Of a stretch of 64,000 nt of DNA, positions 25,297-38,000 are shown piece after piece. The number at the start of each line of letters is the position of its first letter. Positions within the stretch are counted from its first letter, which is position 1. The notes under the pieces are model-generated. The model had not been told where the DNA came from. It worked only from the letters and a program-made list of their open reading frames with translations, and ran no database searches. The translations under genes were made by a program, and so were the position numbers. The DNA is from Emydura subglobosa (Eukaryota > Chordata > Testudines > Chelidae), in contig ML679974.1 of NCBI GenBank assembly GCA_007922225.1, forward strand, positions 7,457,988-7,521,987. The letters run 5' to 3'.

Positions 25297-25345
25297 CTGA
25301 ATCCAGAAAGTCGACCAACTGGTCATCCACTGTATACATGTCCAT
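25297..25345 (-). CDS. TMEM104-like gene, first recognised coding exon
   Basis: This exon encodes an acidic N-terminus starting MDMYTVDDQLVDFLDS and ends in phase 1 at a perfect GTAAGT donor. It has no hydrophobic stretch, which fits a cytosolic N-terminal tail before the first membrane helix. The start at 25345 is a choice. The frame stays open upstream with another ATG at about 25360 and a possible acceptor (cccatgcag) at about 25377, so an upstream exon or a slightly longer start cannot be excluded. The next exon (24491) begins in the matching phase. Exon status is inferred from the donor, the open frame and phase continuity; there is no transcript evidence. Confidence 0.5.
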
Positions 25346-26944
25346 AAAGATAGTCAGCATTAGAACAGATTTCTGCATGGGAATATACTGAGTCTTCAGT
25401 ATATTTTGCATGACAAAACTGTCATTATAAGTGATTCAAACTGAAAGCAGACAGCCCAATTTTCATGCGTTTGGTGTGCAGATTAATATAGGGTTGACAA
25501 AAAGCAAAACTTGTGAATCAAAGAAAGTGAAAAACTGCCCTTACCCAGTAGAAAGATACATAAGGCAAAAGATGCAGGCTAACCAGTCAAGTTAAACTCA
25601 TGCCTGCTACACAAGAAAAATGGCAGTGTAGAGATTTTCTTCTATGGTGTACGATAAACATGCAAATATGGCAAATTTATTACAGATTAGCAATTTCAAT
25701 GTTTTACAAATAAAGAACTTGAACCCAATACTTCCATTCTATAGCACGTTCAACCAACAATCTTAAAGTTCATCAGTTAAGCCGCACAATACTCATGAGA
25801 TCAGTATTATCTCACTGCACAGATGGCTAAATCAAAACACCTAAAGATTCTTCCACGATTTACACAAAGCCACACATCAGAATAAAAACCTGGGGTAAAA
25901 CCTGGCCCCCCTGAGGTCAATGACAACTCCCCTGGACTTCAATATGGCCAGGACTTCAGCCCCGATGCCTTGCTCTGACCATAGCACCTCCTTTTATCTG
26001 CACCATCCCTGCTTTCCAAGCTGGTTAAGATGTGGACCAGCTTGGCATTTCTAACACATTTCTATTCTGTGTCCTTTACAGTATTCTCAAAGAAACAGAA
26101 TTAAAAGAAGCAGAAACAATGCATGAAACAAACCATTAACAACTGAAGTTTCTCAGTACGAGCACGTTACACCAACACTGAGCATAGCACGGTAACAAAG
26201 ACATATGGTGAAAGCATTACAACGAGGACCCTTGAACACTGCAAGTTTCATAGTCACATGTATGCTCAATACATTTATGACTTGTTCTTCCCTTTTAAAA
26301 GTTTTTCCCCATAACATCAATGTGAGCTGCAGTCTGCTCATCTATCAATAGAAGAGTAAATCCTCATCTTCCCCACCACCAATATGCTGTGAAATTTTGT
26401 ATGAAAGACCCTTAGCCTTATCCAGATCCTCAATTGGCATAGCTCCATAGACATCAATGGCTTACACCAGTTGAAGATCTGGCTCAATCTGACAAAGTTT
26501 TTAATCAGTGGTGTGGGTGAGACCTCAAGGTTGCCAACTGGCCTGCTCTAAGGGGCAGCGTATTCCATGTTTAAAAGATAACAAAGGATATGCTCTGCAC
26601 ATTCCTTTAAGAGATACTTCTTCATTCCCACCGTATTACTCTTCAAGTAATTTGGGAAAAGAGCAGATTATGGAATTAAAGCAACCAAGGTCACATTAAC
26701 TCCTCTCTTTCTAGGTTTGGTCAATTATTGTGTTAATTAGGAGAGAACAGACAAAGCATTTAGCTAACCAGACTGGAATTCTAGAGGCTTCTCTTTGTGC
26801 CAGGCACAAGAAGTTATTTTTATCTTGCTTCTGTCAAACTATGCCTCCTCCACTCTCAAGTGCTGGATTTTATTGTACCTTTTTAAAATCAACCTTGGGC
26901 TTCTGAGGAGCACACAGATTTAAACTTCATCTGCATGCACTTCC

Positions 26945-27849
26945 CATGACATGGGGAAGAATAAATGGTCAGTTTTCAGAATGGAGAGAGGTAAATAGTA
27001 ATGTCCCCCAGGAATCTGTGTTGGCACCAGCACTGTTCAACATATTCATAAATGATTGGGATAAAGGGGTAAACAGTGAAGTGAAAAAATTTGCAGATGA
27101 TACAAAACTACTCAAGATAGTTAGGGCCAAAGCAGACTGTGAAGAGTTACAAAGGGATCTCACAAAACTGGGTGACTAGGCAACAAAATGGCAGATGAAA
27201 CGCAATGTTGATAAATGCAAATTAATGCACATTGGAAAACATAATCCCAACTATACATATAAAATGATGGGGTCTAAATTAGCTCACACCACTCAAGAAA
27301 GCAATCTTGGAGTCATTGTGGATAGTTCTCTGAAAAACAACCACTCAGTATGCAGCAGCAATCAAAAAAGCTAACAGAATGTGGGCAATCATTAGGAAAG
27401 GGATAGATAAGACAGAAAATATCATATTGCCTCTTTATAAGTCTATGGTACACCCACATCTTGAATACTACGTGCAGATCTGGTCACCGCATCTCAAAAA
27501 AGATACATTGGAACTGGAAAAGGTACAGAAAAGGGTAACAAATGATTAGGGGTATGGAAAAGCTTCCTTATGAGAAAAGAGTAGTAAGACTGGGAAATTT
27601 CAGCTTGGAAAAGAGACAACTAATGGGGGGATATGATAGAAGTCTATAAAATCATGACTGGTGTGGAGAAAGTAAATAAGGAACTGTTATTTACTCTTTC
27701 CCACAATGCAGGAATAGGGGTCACCAAATGAAATTAATAGGCATCAGGTTTAAAACAAACAAAAGGAAGGATTTCTTCACACAACGCACAGTCAAGCAGT
27801 GGAACTCCTTGCCCAAGGATGTTGTGAAGCCCAAGACTATAATAGGGTT
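26945..27849 (+). pseudogene. CR1 LINE, 3' part of reverse transcriptase (5' segment of split copy)
   Basis: The first frame (26946-27179) encodes NVPQESVLAPALFNIFIND and then FADDTKL, the CR1 reverse-transcriptase motifs around the catalytic F-A-D-D, which is intact. It is followed through several stops and shifts by an ESNLGVIVDSSL-type segment and the RNA-binding C-terminus. The copy is 5'-truncated. Its body is interrupted at 27850 by an LTR and resumes at 28911. Confidence 0.9.
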
Positions 27850-28910
27850 TGTGACCCTTCCGTGCCTAGAGTAGCCACCTGAAAATGCCACGGTCAGGGC
27901 AGACTGCAAAAGGAGAGCAGATTCTCCCAGCACTGATGGGTGACACTGAAGTCAGGCTTCCCAACCAGCCACAAACAGATTCCCCACACTGGTTATCAAG
28001 AAGCCAGTATACAAATACGCACAGCCCCCTTTACTGCATTTCAGTCTCTGGCTCCCAATCAGCCACTAGGTCCAGTAAAAAGACTGGTTATTTAAAACTC
28101 TATGCTCTTTACCAAAAGGTTCCTCCTGACCCCAAAGGGTCAGCCACAGTACCAGATCAATATAAGATTGGTTCTTACCCAAAATACCATGCTGCCAGCC
28201 AATCCTTTAGTAACTAAAACTAAAGGTTTGTTATAAAAAGAAAAGAACAAACAATAAGAGAAATGTTAAAGGATTAAAGCAATCAGATACATACAAATGA
28301 TTTGAAAGTCCATCTACATCAGGTTTCTAGAAGAATTGTGGAGTTTGCAAGCTTGTATTGTCCCTCTGGTATACATCCAGTACCTGGATGGGTCTCAGTC
28401 CTTTGTTTCACAGCTTCAGTTGAAGATGACTTGATCCAGAGGTAGATAGGTGGCTGAAGCTGAACAGGATTGAAGACAAAATGGATCCCAGGCCTCTGCC
28501 TTATATGTCCTCTGGCCATGCTGCTTGTGGAATTTCACAGGAACCAAAATGGAGTCCAGAGTCACATGAGCAAGTCCTGGTAACTCATCAGGTACATCCC
28601 TGGCTTCTGCCTCTGGACCCCTTGCACCTGTGAATCTCTTAATGGGCCATTAAGCAGGCTATTGTTCTGCAGCCATCCTGTCTGGGGTGGAACCCAGACA
28701 CCACAATTTGAAATACAGATATATCAAATATATCCATAACTTCCATTACATATATAACGCATGAATATAAACATCATCATCTTACTTAGCACATTATAGC
28801 CTTTCTAACAGTACCTGACATGGCATAGCTCACATGAATTATTACGATTTTGACATACTGATGTCAAACAATATACTAAATGCCCCCTCCCCAATCCAGC
28901 CAGCGTGACA
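27850..28910 (-). mobile_element. Solo LTR inserted in the CR1 copy
   Basis: A 1061-bp insertion with TG...CA ends (tgtgaccc at left, gcgtgaca at right), flanked by a perfect 5-bp duplication GGGTT (27845-27849 and 28911-28915). This is what an integrase-generated LTR looks like. Read on the minus strand it has a TATA-like acatataagg near its middle, so minus is the likely transcription sense. No internal coding region is present, so it is a solo LTR. A truncated relative lies at 39395-40311. Whether it is endogenous-retroviral or Gypsy-type is not decidable from the LTR alone. Confidence 0.85.
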
Positions 28911-29155
28911 GGGTTCAAAAAAGAACTCGATAAGGTCATGAAGGATAGGTCCATCAATGGCTATGAGCCAGGATAGGAAGGGATTGCTGTTTGTCAAAGG
29001 CTGGGAATGGGTGACAGGATGGATCACTTGATGATTGCCTGTTCTATTCATTTCCTCTGAAGCACTTGGCATTGGCCACAGTCAGATGATAGGATACTGG
29101 GCTAGATGGACCATTGGTCTGACTCAGTATGGCTGTTCTTATGTTCTTATGATTT
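28911..29155 (+). mobile_element. CR1 LINE, 3' UTR (3' segment of split copy)
   Basis: Continues the copy that stops at 27849: cttgataaggt-type sequence, aaggataggtccatcaatgg, ctgggctagatggaccattg and the terminal repeat ttatgttcttatg. Orientation and order match the upstream segment, so this is one CR1 split by the LTR. Confidence 0.9.
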
Positions 29156-29869
29156 GGAGCAGCAGATGTCTGACATTCTTATATGTCAAGTTGTTCAGTT
29201 CTACAAGCAATCCATGGCAAATGATTTCCAGTGCTTTGCTTCAATCTCAGTCAGCAATTCTTTAAAGCTGAAACTGTAGAAGCACAGCAGTCATCAAGAA
29301 AAGAAAACAGACAAGATGCACCCTGGCGTTCTCTATCACGACACCATTAGCTAAGGCAGAAGGAGCTAGTGGTGGAAGAACCAGCTCCCCACATTGTCAA
29401 CTGTTCTATACTTCATTTAGGAGACAACAGCCTCCTGCCAACCGTCTCCTTATGGCCACAGATTCTATACAGTTGTACAGATCGTCATTTCTTCAGTACA
29501 GGGACTATAGTACACTATAGACTATGTAAATAATAAAATGATATGCACAATTACAATATATTAGCACAGCAGCACAAGTAGGCCCCAGTGCCATCTAGCT
29601 GACTCCTGATGAAACTTGTGTCACCACACAGCTCTGCACAATTTGCTTTATAAAGAATCTTTTCAAAACCATCTGCAAGGTTGATCTGTGCTGCTATTTT
29701 TGCCCATCGTTGAATGTTTTATGTTTAAATGAACAAGAGGAACAAAGGTTTTACAGCTGCTGGTTAGATAATCCTAAAAGCAATTGGAGCGCCTCAGAAA
29801 ACATTAGAGAAGCTCAAATCGATCATTAAGGAATGAGTTTCACCCCTGCAAATAGCTCTGTAAAACTAT

Positions 29870-29985
29870 CCTCATTATACAAATAGGGAGACTGAGGCTC
29901 AGCGAGGTTAACATGCTATAGCTCAACAAGAGAGAACAGAACTCAGGATCCCTACTCCCCTCTGCTTTAGGCCTACATGTGACAT
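29870..29985 (-). mobile_element. MIR-type SINE fragment (antisense)
   Basis: ctcattatacaaatagggag, actgaggctcagcgaggtta and a degenerate cccctctgctttaggcct end follow the MIR core in reverse. Confidence 0.65.
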
Positions 29986-30579
29986 GGCGCTTAAGCAAGT
30001 TGTTTCATTAGCAATCAGTGATCCAGCTGGCAGGGCGTAGGGAAGATCTTTATTGTGCAAGCTCAGAGGCTGATGTTGCAGGTTGATAGGTCTGTGTTTG
30101 GTTGGTAGCAGCCTGGGCCAGCTGGCACTCCTACGCCCGCTAATGGCACACACTGAACTAGGCACCTCCGGAAACTTGACCCTCTTTTGTCCACTTCCAC
30201 ATGTGAGTGACTATTCATTTCAATGGCACTACTCACACTTAAAGGCAAGCATGTGCTTAAGTGCCTGAGATCCTAGACCATATTTCCTCTCTCAAGCATA
30301 AGCAATAGCTTGGATCCTTTTTGGAACCACTTTCAGCTGCTGGGCTAGAAATACCATGGGGAAAGGACTCATCATGTTGACTACACTCTCTGAATCTTGA
30401 CATGAGTTTTGGATTCAGTTTGGGTCATTTATGTTATCCAATCTGATTTACCCTTCTCTCTGCTTTACCAGTTGCAGTCACCATCTGCCTTGCATTACCT
30501 CTCAATATTTAGAAGTTTCCTTCTCACTGAGCCTCACCTTGTTTCACATGCCAGATCTCATCATGTTGTGAAGCGCACT

Positions 30580-30800
30580 TGTACAGCTGCAATTCCAGAA
30601 GAGACTGGTGAACCTTGGGCAAATCACTTTCCCTCTCTTTGCCCGTTTCCCCTCCTGCCTTTGGTCATATCTGTTTAGTCTGTAAGGCCTTCAGGACAGG
30701 GCCTGTCTCTTACCATGTGTTTGTACAGCACCTAGTATGAGGGGCCCTGTCTTAGCTGGGGGTTCCAGGTGCCACAGTAGTACAAATGATGGTGATAATG
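30580..30800 (+). mobile_element. MIR-type SINE
   Basis: tgggcaaatcactttccctc, then caggacagggcctgtctctt, tgtacagcacctagtatgag and a tail gtagtacaaatgatggtgat. This is the 3'-extended MIR/CORE-SINE form common in sauropsids. Confidence 0.7.
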
Positions 30801-31340
30801 TTGTAACTCTGGTGGTGGAATCTGGAGAGTGCTCTTTGTGACTTTAAGGAGTGTATGAATGATAGTGGCAGCTCTTTCTCTATTCAGGAATGGTTGTAGC
30901 ACAGTAGCTGTAAGATTGTACAAACCATTAAAAAGCTGGTGATAGCTCCCAAATATGCACCATGCACATTGGTCAAAAGTCATGCCCATCTGATGACTGG
31001 TCAACTGAACAAGATTAGTTGGTGCATCATCCAATCAGAACTGGGCGAGGTGCACACAACACAAAGTTCACCAACCTCTTGATAGCCTCCGCAGAAAGCC
31101 CAAGCACTGATTAGTCCTGGAAACAGGCTTGCTAGGTTGCCCTGCCAATACACTGCAAATTCCTGTATAGGTTCTGTAGGAAAATATAAGGACTGCAGCA
31201 TTTTGTGTAGCCAAGTCCAATACCTTTTTAGGCAATGATCCAAAGAGTACCATTGACTTAAACACCCTAATTCACAGAAATAAAGAAACAAGACTTACTC
31301 CACTAAGTTTTGGCCACCATACTGGCATGCTCATGTGACG

Positions 31341-31343
<3 letters not shown>

Positions 31344-31375
<32 letters not shown>
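31344..31375. repeat. (TC)16 microsatellite
   Basis: Uninterrupted TC dinucleotide tract; a purine/pyrimidine mirror tract able to form triplex DNA in principle. Confidence 0.95.
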
Positions 31376-31379
<4 letters not shown>

Positions 31380-32714
31380 TTGTGTATCCAGCCTTCTGGA
31401 GAGGCAAGAAAAAGTGGCAATGGTGCTGTGAATTCTACTTTAAGATACTGCTGGGCAGCTGTTGCTGACTAAAAGCGTTTTGATTCAGAATTGAGTGTCA
31501 TAATGCGGGACTTTCCATGTTCTAAATTCTATACTGTTGGGTTAGACAATAAGACAAAATGGAGGCATGAACTAATATAGCAGGCATCTGAAACAAGGCG
31601 AGTGGTTGACTGACAACATCCAGATTCCTGCTGAGCTAGAATCTTTGGTACACATTCAAGTTGATCTTCGACCTTTCCTTCCAAGTTCACCAGACTCTCT
31701 CATGGAATTTCAGCTGTTTAAGTGCCCTTCAGAGATACAAGCTCATATCAGCATGGTTTTGTCAACTCCAAATGGAACTGCACTGATTCATCCCAGCTGA
31801 GGATCTGGCTGGCACAATATATTTAAATTTAGTGCACTATAAGCAACACCATCTTTCCCTTTAAGTGCTATTCACCTAGCAGGGAAGGAAGGAAGGAATC
31901 CAAAAGGTTCAGTAGCAGTTGTCTGTAGTGATGGGGGGTTCTTAAGGTAGAAAGGGTACAGGAAGGAACTGGAAAAAATCTAAGCTCCAACCTTCCAACT
32001 GCAGGGTCGCCCAAAATTGTGAGGGAACCTGTGTTGATGGGGGACCTGTTGAAGACTTATAGCACTTATTTGGGGTGCTTGCAAGCAGGAGGTATATAGA
32101 TGTGTGCCCATGTGTGTTTTTACCACGCAATCAATGTGATCCAGGGATGAATTAGGGCAAATGTCCAGATTTACACAAATATGGCGCTTCAATGAAAAAT
32201 AAAAACTGTTGCAACCCAGTTTCATAGAGTAGTTGATTGACCATAAGGAAAGAAGCTGCTTGAGGAATATGCCAACATGAAAAGCTGCAGCAATTCTGTC
32301 TGATTTCATGACATTTGGCACAACAGCAGGATACAGAGGTATCAGAGAAATGACAGACACAAACTGGCAGCACCACTAACTAAAACACAAGTTTTTAAAT
32401 GCAATATAAACCAGTTTCCACTTACTGGGTCACTAGATCGAGGCCTATAAGGATATTCTGTCCTCAAATGCCACTTTCAACCCACAACAGGATTGCTCTT
32501 TCAAGATCCCTAAACCTTCATGTTTCTGAATAAAGAATCAACACTTCAGACAAGAGCAGCCCCTTTGGGGATCATAAGCCATTCATCAAATAAAATAACC
32601 CCACCACAAGAAACAATCAGAGCTCCAACAACACCAACAGAGCACCCTTCTAGCAATTATAGTCACAAGGTGAAACCCTGGCCCCAATGCAGTCAGAGCC
32701 AGGATCACACCCAT

Positions 32715-32960
32715 AGATTTTAACTCAGAAGGGACATTTATGATCACCTAGTCCAGTGTTTCTTATTGACCAGTCCATGAACCCACGCTGGTCCCTGAGA
32801 CTCCCTGACACAGATTAGGAAGTCAGCAAGCTTGTCCCTGGTATCAAAAACATTGAGGAACATTGAGCTAGTCGGACATCCTGAAGGCCAAGGATTTCAT
32901 CCTAAGCATCCACAATCCATGGAGAAGATGACTTCAAAGAGGCCATAGTCTTCACATTAG
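32715..32960 (-). mobile_element. CR1 LINE 3' fragment with a further old repeat
   Basis: catagattttaactcagaag, ggacatttatgatcacctag and tccagtg are the CR1 3' end in reverse. The sequence after about 32760 no longer follows CR1 and looks like another diverged repeat inserted or joined there. Confidence 0.5.
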
Positions 32961-33161
32961 ACACCAGAGCTTTTTGGAGATATGAATCCAGGATCTCTGA
33001 CACCCAAGCAAGTATTATGCTCGGAGGTCAGCAGGCTACTTGTCTGTAAAGTGATAATCCATCTTTAATGTGTTTCAATGCACAATACCCAAAGGCAGGC
33101 CATCTGAGCACAAAAGCCGCCGCTACCTCAATATTCTTATTTGATTTTTCACATCAGGAAA

Positions 33162-33494
33162 AACAATGAGAGTCCTGTAGCACCTTAAAGGCTAACAAAT
33201 TTTTGTGGGCATAAGCTTTCATGGGCTGCAACCCACTTCGTCAGATGCATAAAATGGAAACCACAGAAAGGCGACACTCACACACCCCCCCAAAGGTAAG
33301 AAACACAACAATGGGGAGGGCAAGTACTAACAAAGTCAATTTAGTTAGGGTAGATGAGGCCTATTCACAACCGTTGATTAGAAGAGAGAATGTGTGAACA
33401 GTGACAATTACTTTAAATTTGTTAGTCTTTAAGGTGCTACAAGACTCTCATAGTTTTTGCTGTATATAGACTAACACGGTTACCTCTTTGTAAC
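33162..33494 (-). mobile_element. Penelope-like non-autonomous insertion with 16-bp target duplication
   Basis: A 333-bp insertion flanked by a perfect 16-bp direct repeat, TTTTCACATCAGGAAA (33146-33161 and 33495-33510). Its ends carry an inverted 44-bp repeat (33159-33202 against 33415-33458, three mismatches). The left arm contains the sequence caccttaaaggctaacaaat, and the right end the actaacacgg motif. Both belong to an abundant sauropsid repeat I associate with Penelope-like retroelements, whose terminal repeats are often inverted and partial. A hammerhead-like core lies on the minus strand at about 33205-33244. Minus is given as the sense strand for that reason. Confidence 0.7.
33205..33244 (-). 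ncRNA. Hammerhead-ribozyme-like core (probably inactive)
   Basis: On the minus strand: CTGACGA (33244-33238) fits the invariant CUGANGA box. A hairpin follows with a 5-bp stem (gtggg/cccat, one G-U pair). Then GAAA (33220-33217), then a 2-bp minimal stem with a UUAU loop (gc-ttat-gc). This is the order of a hammerhead of the small type reported in Penelope-like elements. The base expected to be U just before the cleavage position is C here, and no good stem I is visible, so activity in this copy is unlikely. Confidence 0.45.
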
Positions 33495-33510
33495 TTTTCA
33501 CATCAGGAAA

Positions 33511-35049
33511 CTTTCAGTAAGTTCACTTGATTCAGTAAGTTGCAGATAATGTTTTATTTAAATAGTTCTCTCAGCAGTTCAGAAGTTTGCAGCTGAAATT
33601 GGTGGAACAACTCAGCAACCAAAAGAAAACAGTGCTATGAAGACTGGTGTCTTTTCCTCAAGAGAGCAAACTAATACCACAAAAGTTAAATAACTCAACA
33701 GAATTTGAATGAGAAAGACTCCCCCAGCCTTGGGCTCAGGCCTGAGTGACTCCTGAGTGCAAAGCCTGACCCTCCCAAAGGGATGGTATGGTGGTTCTTG
33801 ACCTTTTCCAGAATAGGCCTTCTCGCATATTCAGCAATAGTGGAAAGCAACATCCCAACACCTATTTGCATCCACCAGAAAAAGAACCTCTCTTATATGC
33901 TACCCCATCCCATCCCCGAGTCTCCCAAGCAACCACACTTATATCTATGCCGATGAGAAGCACCTATGAAACAATGAGATAGCTCGGCCAATTAACCCTT
34001 TGTTCACCAGAGACCAGGCACTTTCCCTTCACCCTGTCATATACATATAAGTTGTTACAAAAAAACCTACAGAGAAAGAATGGATATGTTTGAATTAGTT
34101 TTAGAAGTACTCTAAAACCCTTGAAAGCAACGTTAGACAGTGGATACTCACGCGATGTGATTAGCCAGAGGATTGGAGGGTTAATAGCCCAGCCAAGTTC
34201 TAGGCCTCTCAATTTTCAACTACTTAACCCTAAAAAAGATGGGATTTCTAGTTACCTCAAAATAGCAGCAATATAATTTAATAAGTTCAGGTCTCTCAAA
34301 TACCGCATTCCTCTGAAATCATGAATCCCCAAATCGGTCTGCTCTACAGACTCAGACATTTAAGTCTAATGAACTGAATAATTTCAGACTATACACCACT
34401 GGAAACCTAGCAAAAATATAAAACCACTAATACCATCCATACACAGAGTATCTCCAAAATATTGATTCAGGGAACAGAATTAGCAGTGCTATCCACTCTC
34501 TGGGAAAGTTACAGAAATTGACTCTAGATTTAGTCAATTGGAAAATAAAACCGCCGAAACATGGTTCCTGATATGAAACCAGTTTGAAAATTCATGCTGA
34601 ATGAAGATAATAAAAATTCTGATTTTTGTTGGAGTAACTGTGGTGAAAGGGGAGATGTTATGCATATATAGCAGACATGTCTAGTCAGAGTATTTGGATG
34701 TAAACAATAACCAAATATCATGAATTATTGGGTATTTATTACCAAATGATCTTTGGTAATCCTCCTGGGGCTTGCTAGTGGAAATGGTCTCATAAGGAAA
34801 TAAAGAACTAACCTCCCAACTGCTAGTAGCTGCTCGGCTATTGATAGTTTCTTATGGAAAAAGAAAGATAGCCCAACTATAGAGTCAGAGAGAGAAGAAG
34901 TCAAAGAGGAGGCCTGGCAGCTCATAACCAGAGGCAAGAGCATTCTTCACGGCTGGAGCTAAATATGATAGATAGGCAGGAGCTACTAGACAGAACATAA
35001 CCAGGAGAAATTCCACACAGCTAGAAGTATCCAATCAATGCCAGGTCCT
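33511..35049. other. Unannotated AT-rich stretch
   Basis: Nothing supportable was seen. Short frames on both strands lack splice context or motifs, and the base composition matches the flanks. Confidence 0.5.
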
Positions 35050-38000
35050 CAACAGGGAAACTGTGGAAGATATTTCTCAAGATCCAGACACAAGGGAACA
35101 ACAAGCTGTACAGGAAACACCTGTGGATGGCAGCTCAGCCCAACCTGTAAGAAAATCAAGCTGGTCCACAAAGAGTTCTTCAACAATCCAAGTTAGACAG
35201 GCAATCCTTGCTGAGGATTCAATACTCAGAAGACTTGAAAGAATATTCTAGGTTGGCTAGATAAGTGGGGGAGGGTGGTGAGTTTTGGCTTTGTGAAATA
35301 TTGGTCCACCTTCAGTGGGGAGAGGAGGGTGTATAGTTTGAATGGTCTCCACCTCAGTAGAAAGGCGACCAATCTTCTCAAGAAAAGGCAGGCTAGAGTA
35401 ATCAGGAGAATGTTAAACTAGTAAAAAAGGGGAGGACAAAAAAGAAAGGGAAGATATGAACACCCAGTTTGCACAAAATGAAGATGTTGAGAACAAAATT
35501 AATCAAGAAATCAAAGGACATGAAAAGAAGAAATTCTTGAATTCCCTATACACCTAGGAGCCTGGGTAACAACCAAAAGGAAACGGAATTGCTCATTTAT
35601 GAACAAAAATTTGATCTAGTTGATCTTACTGAAACCTGGTGAGATGATTTCCATGACTGGAATGTTAAAGTCCATGATTATAACCTACTTATGAACAATT
35701 GAGTGGACATAAGGTGGAGGCGAGTGGCACTTTATGTCACAAACGGCATTACTTGTTTCCGAGGCGCTGACAACTCAAAAGAAAATAATCTTGAATGACT
35801 GTGGATCAGTAGCCTAACAGATAAAGCACAAGGTGTAACAGACCCTAAATCACACTAAGGAACAGGATAACTAGCTCCTTATACAGCTACTTGTAATGTG
35901 TAGGGAAAAGAACTGAGATAATGGGGGACTTCAACCTGTATGATATATATGCTGGAGGTCTCATGCTCCCAGTATTAAAACATCCTTCAAATTTCTAATA
36001 AGAGATGACAATATCCCAACTCAAAAAGTATTGTATCCAAATTAGGGGAATTCTATGAGTCCTTGTCTTGACAGAGGAAAAGGAATTGATCACAGAACTA
36101 AAAATTAATAGTAATTTAGGTACAAGTGATCGCGACTTGATCATATTTATAATGTGCACACAGAATGAAGTCCAGACTAGTGATAGATATACTTGGTGCT
36201 TTGAAAGGGCCAATTTCACAAAGCTGAAAGCAATTATTAGCCAAATATGCAGAAAAACGTGAATGGTAATTGGGAATTGTTCAAGAGCACTTCACTAGAT
36301 GCCCAAAAAACCACAATGCCACAATCAAGGAAGAAGGTCATATTGGTTAAAAAAACAGCCTACTTTAGAACGGAAATGAAGGCAGTTATAAAAAAAATAA
36401 AACAAATGGAAAGGGGAAGTTGATAGTTATGTATATAAGCCAGAAGCTAAGATTCTAGAAAACTGATAAAGGGAAGCCAACAGACACAAGGAGAAATCTA
36501 TAGCCAGCAGTGTTTAAAGGACAATAAAGAGCTTAAGTAGATTAGGAACAAAAAGAATCCTAGCGATGATATTGGTCCATTACTAAAGAGAAATGGTACA
36601 ATCATCAATAATAATGCAGAAAAGGCAGAAATGTTCAATAAATTTCTGCTCTGTGTTGGGGATGGGAGGGGACAGACAATGTAGTCATATTGTATAACAA
36701 TCTTTCCATTCCATTAGTATCTCAGAGGATGTTAAACAGAAGCTACTAAAGTTAGAGATTTTTAAATCAACAGATCCGGATACCTTGCATCCAAGAGTTT
36801 TAAAGTAGCTAGCTGAGGAGCTTGCTGGACCATTTATGTTCATTTTCAATAAGTCTTAGAATGCTGAAGAAGTTCCAGAAAACTGAAAGAAAGCTAGTGT
36901 TGTGCCAATGTTTAAAAAGCGTGAACAGGATGACCTAGGTAATTATAGATCTGTCAGTCTGACATCAGTCCCAGGAAAGATAACAGAGCACTGATACAAG
37001 ATTCAATTAATGAAGAATTAAAGGAAGGTAATGTAATTAATGCCAGTCAACATGGGCTTATGGAAAATAGGCTCTGTCAGACTAACTTGATATTTTTATG
37101 AGATTATATGTCTGTTTGATAAAGGCAGTAGTACTGACATAATATATTTAGACTTCTGTAAGGCATTTGATTTGGTACCACATGACATTTTGATTAAAAA
37201 ACTAGAATGATATAAAATTAACATGGCACACATTAAATGGATTAAAAATTGGCTGACAGGTCTCAAAATGTAATTGTGAACAGGAAATAGTCATTGACTA
37301 GGTGTGTTTCCAGTGGGGTCCCACAGAGATCGGTTCTTGGCCCTGTGCTATTTAACAACTTTCATCAATGACCTGGAAGAAAACAAAATCATCACTAATA
37401 AAGTTTGCAGATAACACATAAATTGGGGGAGTGGTTAAAAAATGAAGAGGGCAGGTCCTCGATACAGAACAATCTAGGTCACTTGGTAAACTAGACACAA
37501 GCAAACAATATGCATTTTAATATGACTAAATGTAAATGTTTACATTTAGGAACAAAGAATTTAGGTCATACTTACAGGATGAGGGACTATGCTGGGAAGC
37601 ATTGACTCTAAAAAAGATTTGGGGGTCATGGTGGACAATCAGCTAAATATGAGCTCCCACTGTGCTGCTATGCCCAAAAGGGCTAATGCAATCCTTGGAT
37701 GCATCGACAGGGAAATCTTGAGTAGGGTTACAGAGAGTATTTTACCTCTGTATTTGGCACTGGTTCTACTGCTGCTGGAATACTCTGTCCAGTTCTGGTA
37801 CAAATTCAAGAAGGATGTTGATAAATTGGAAAGGGTTCAGAGAACACCCTTGATTGAAGGATTAGAAAACATGCCTTATAGTGATAGACTCAAGGAGCTC
37901 AATCTATTTACCTTAACAAAGAGAAGATTAAGGGAGGGAGGGATTACAGTCTTTAAGTACCTACATGAGAAACAAATATTTGATAATGGGTTCTTCAGTC

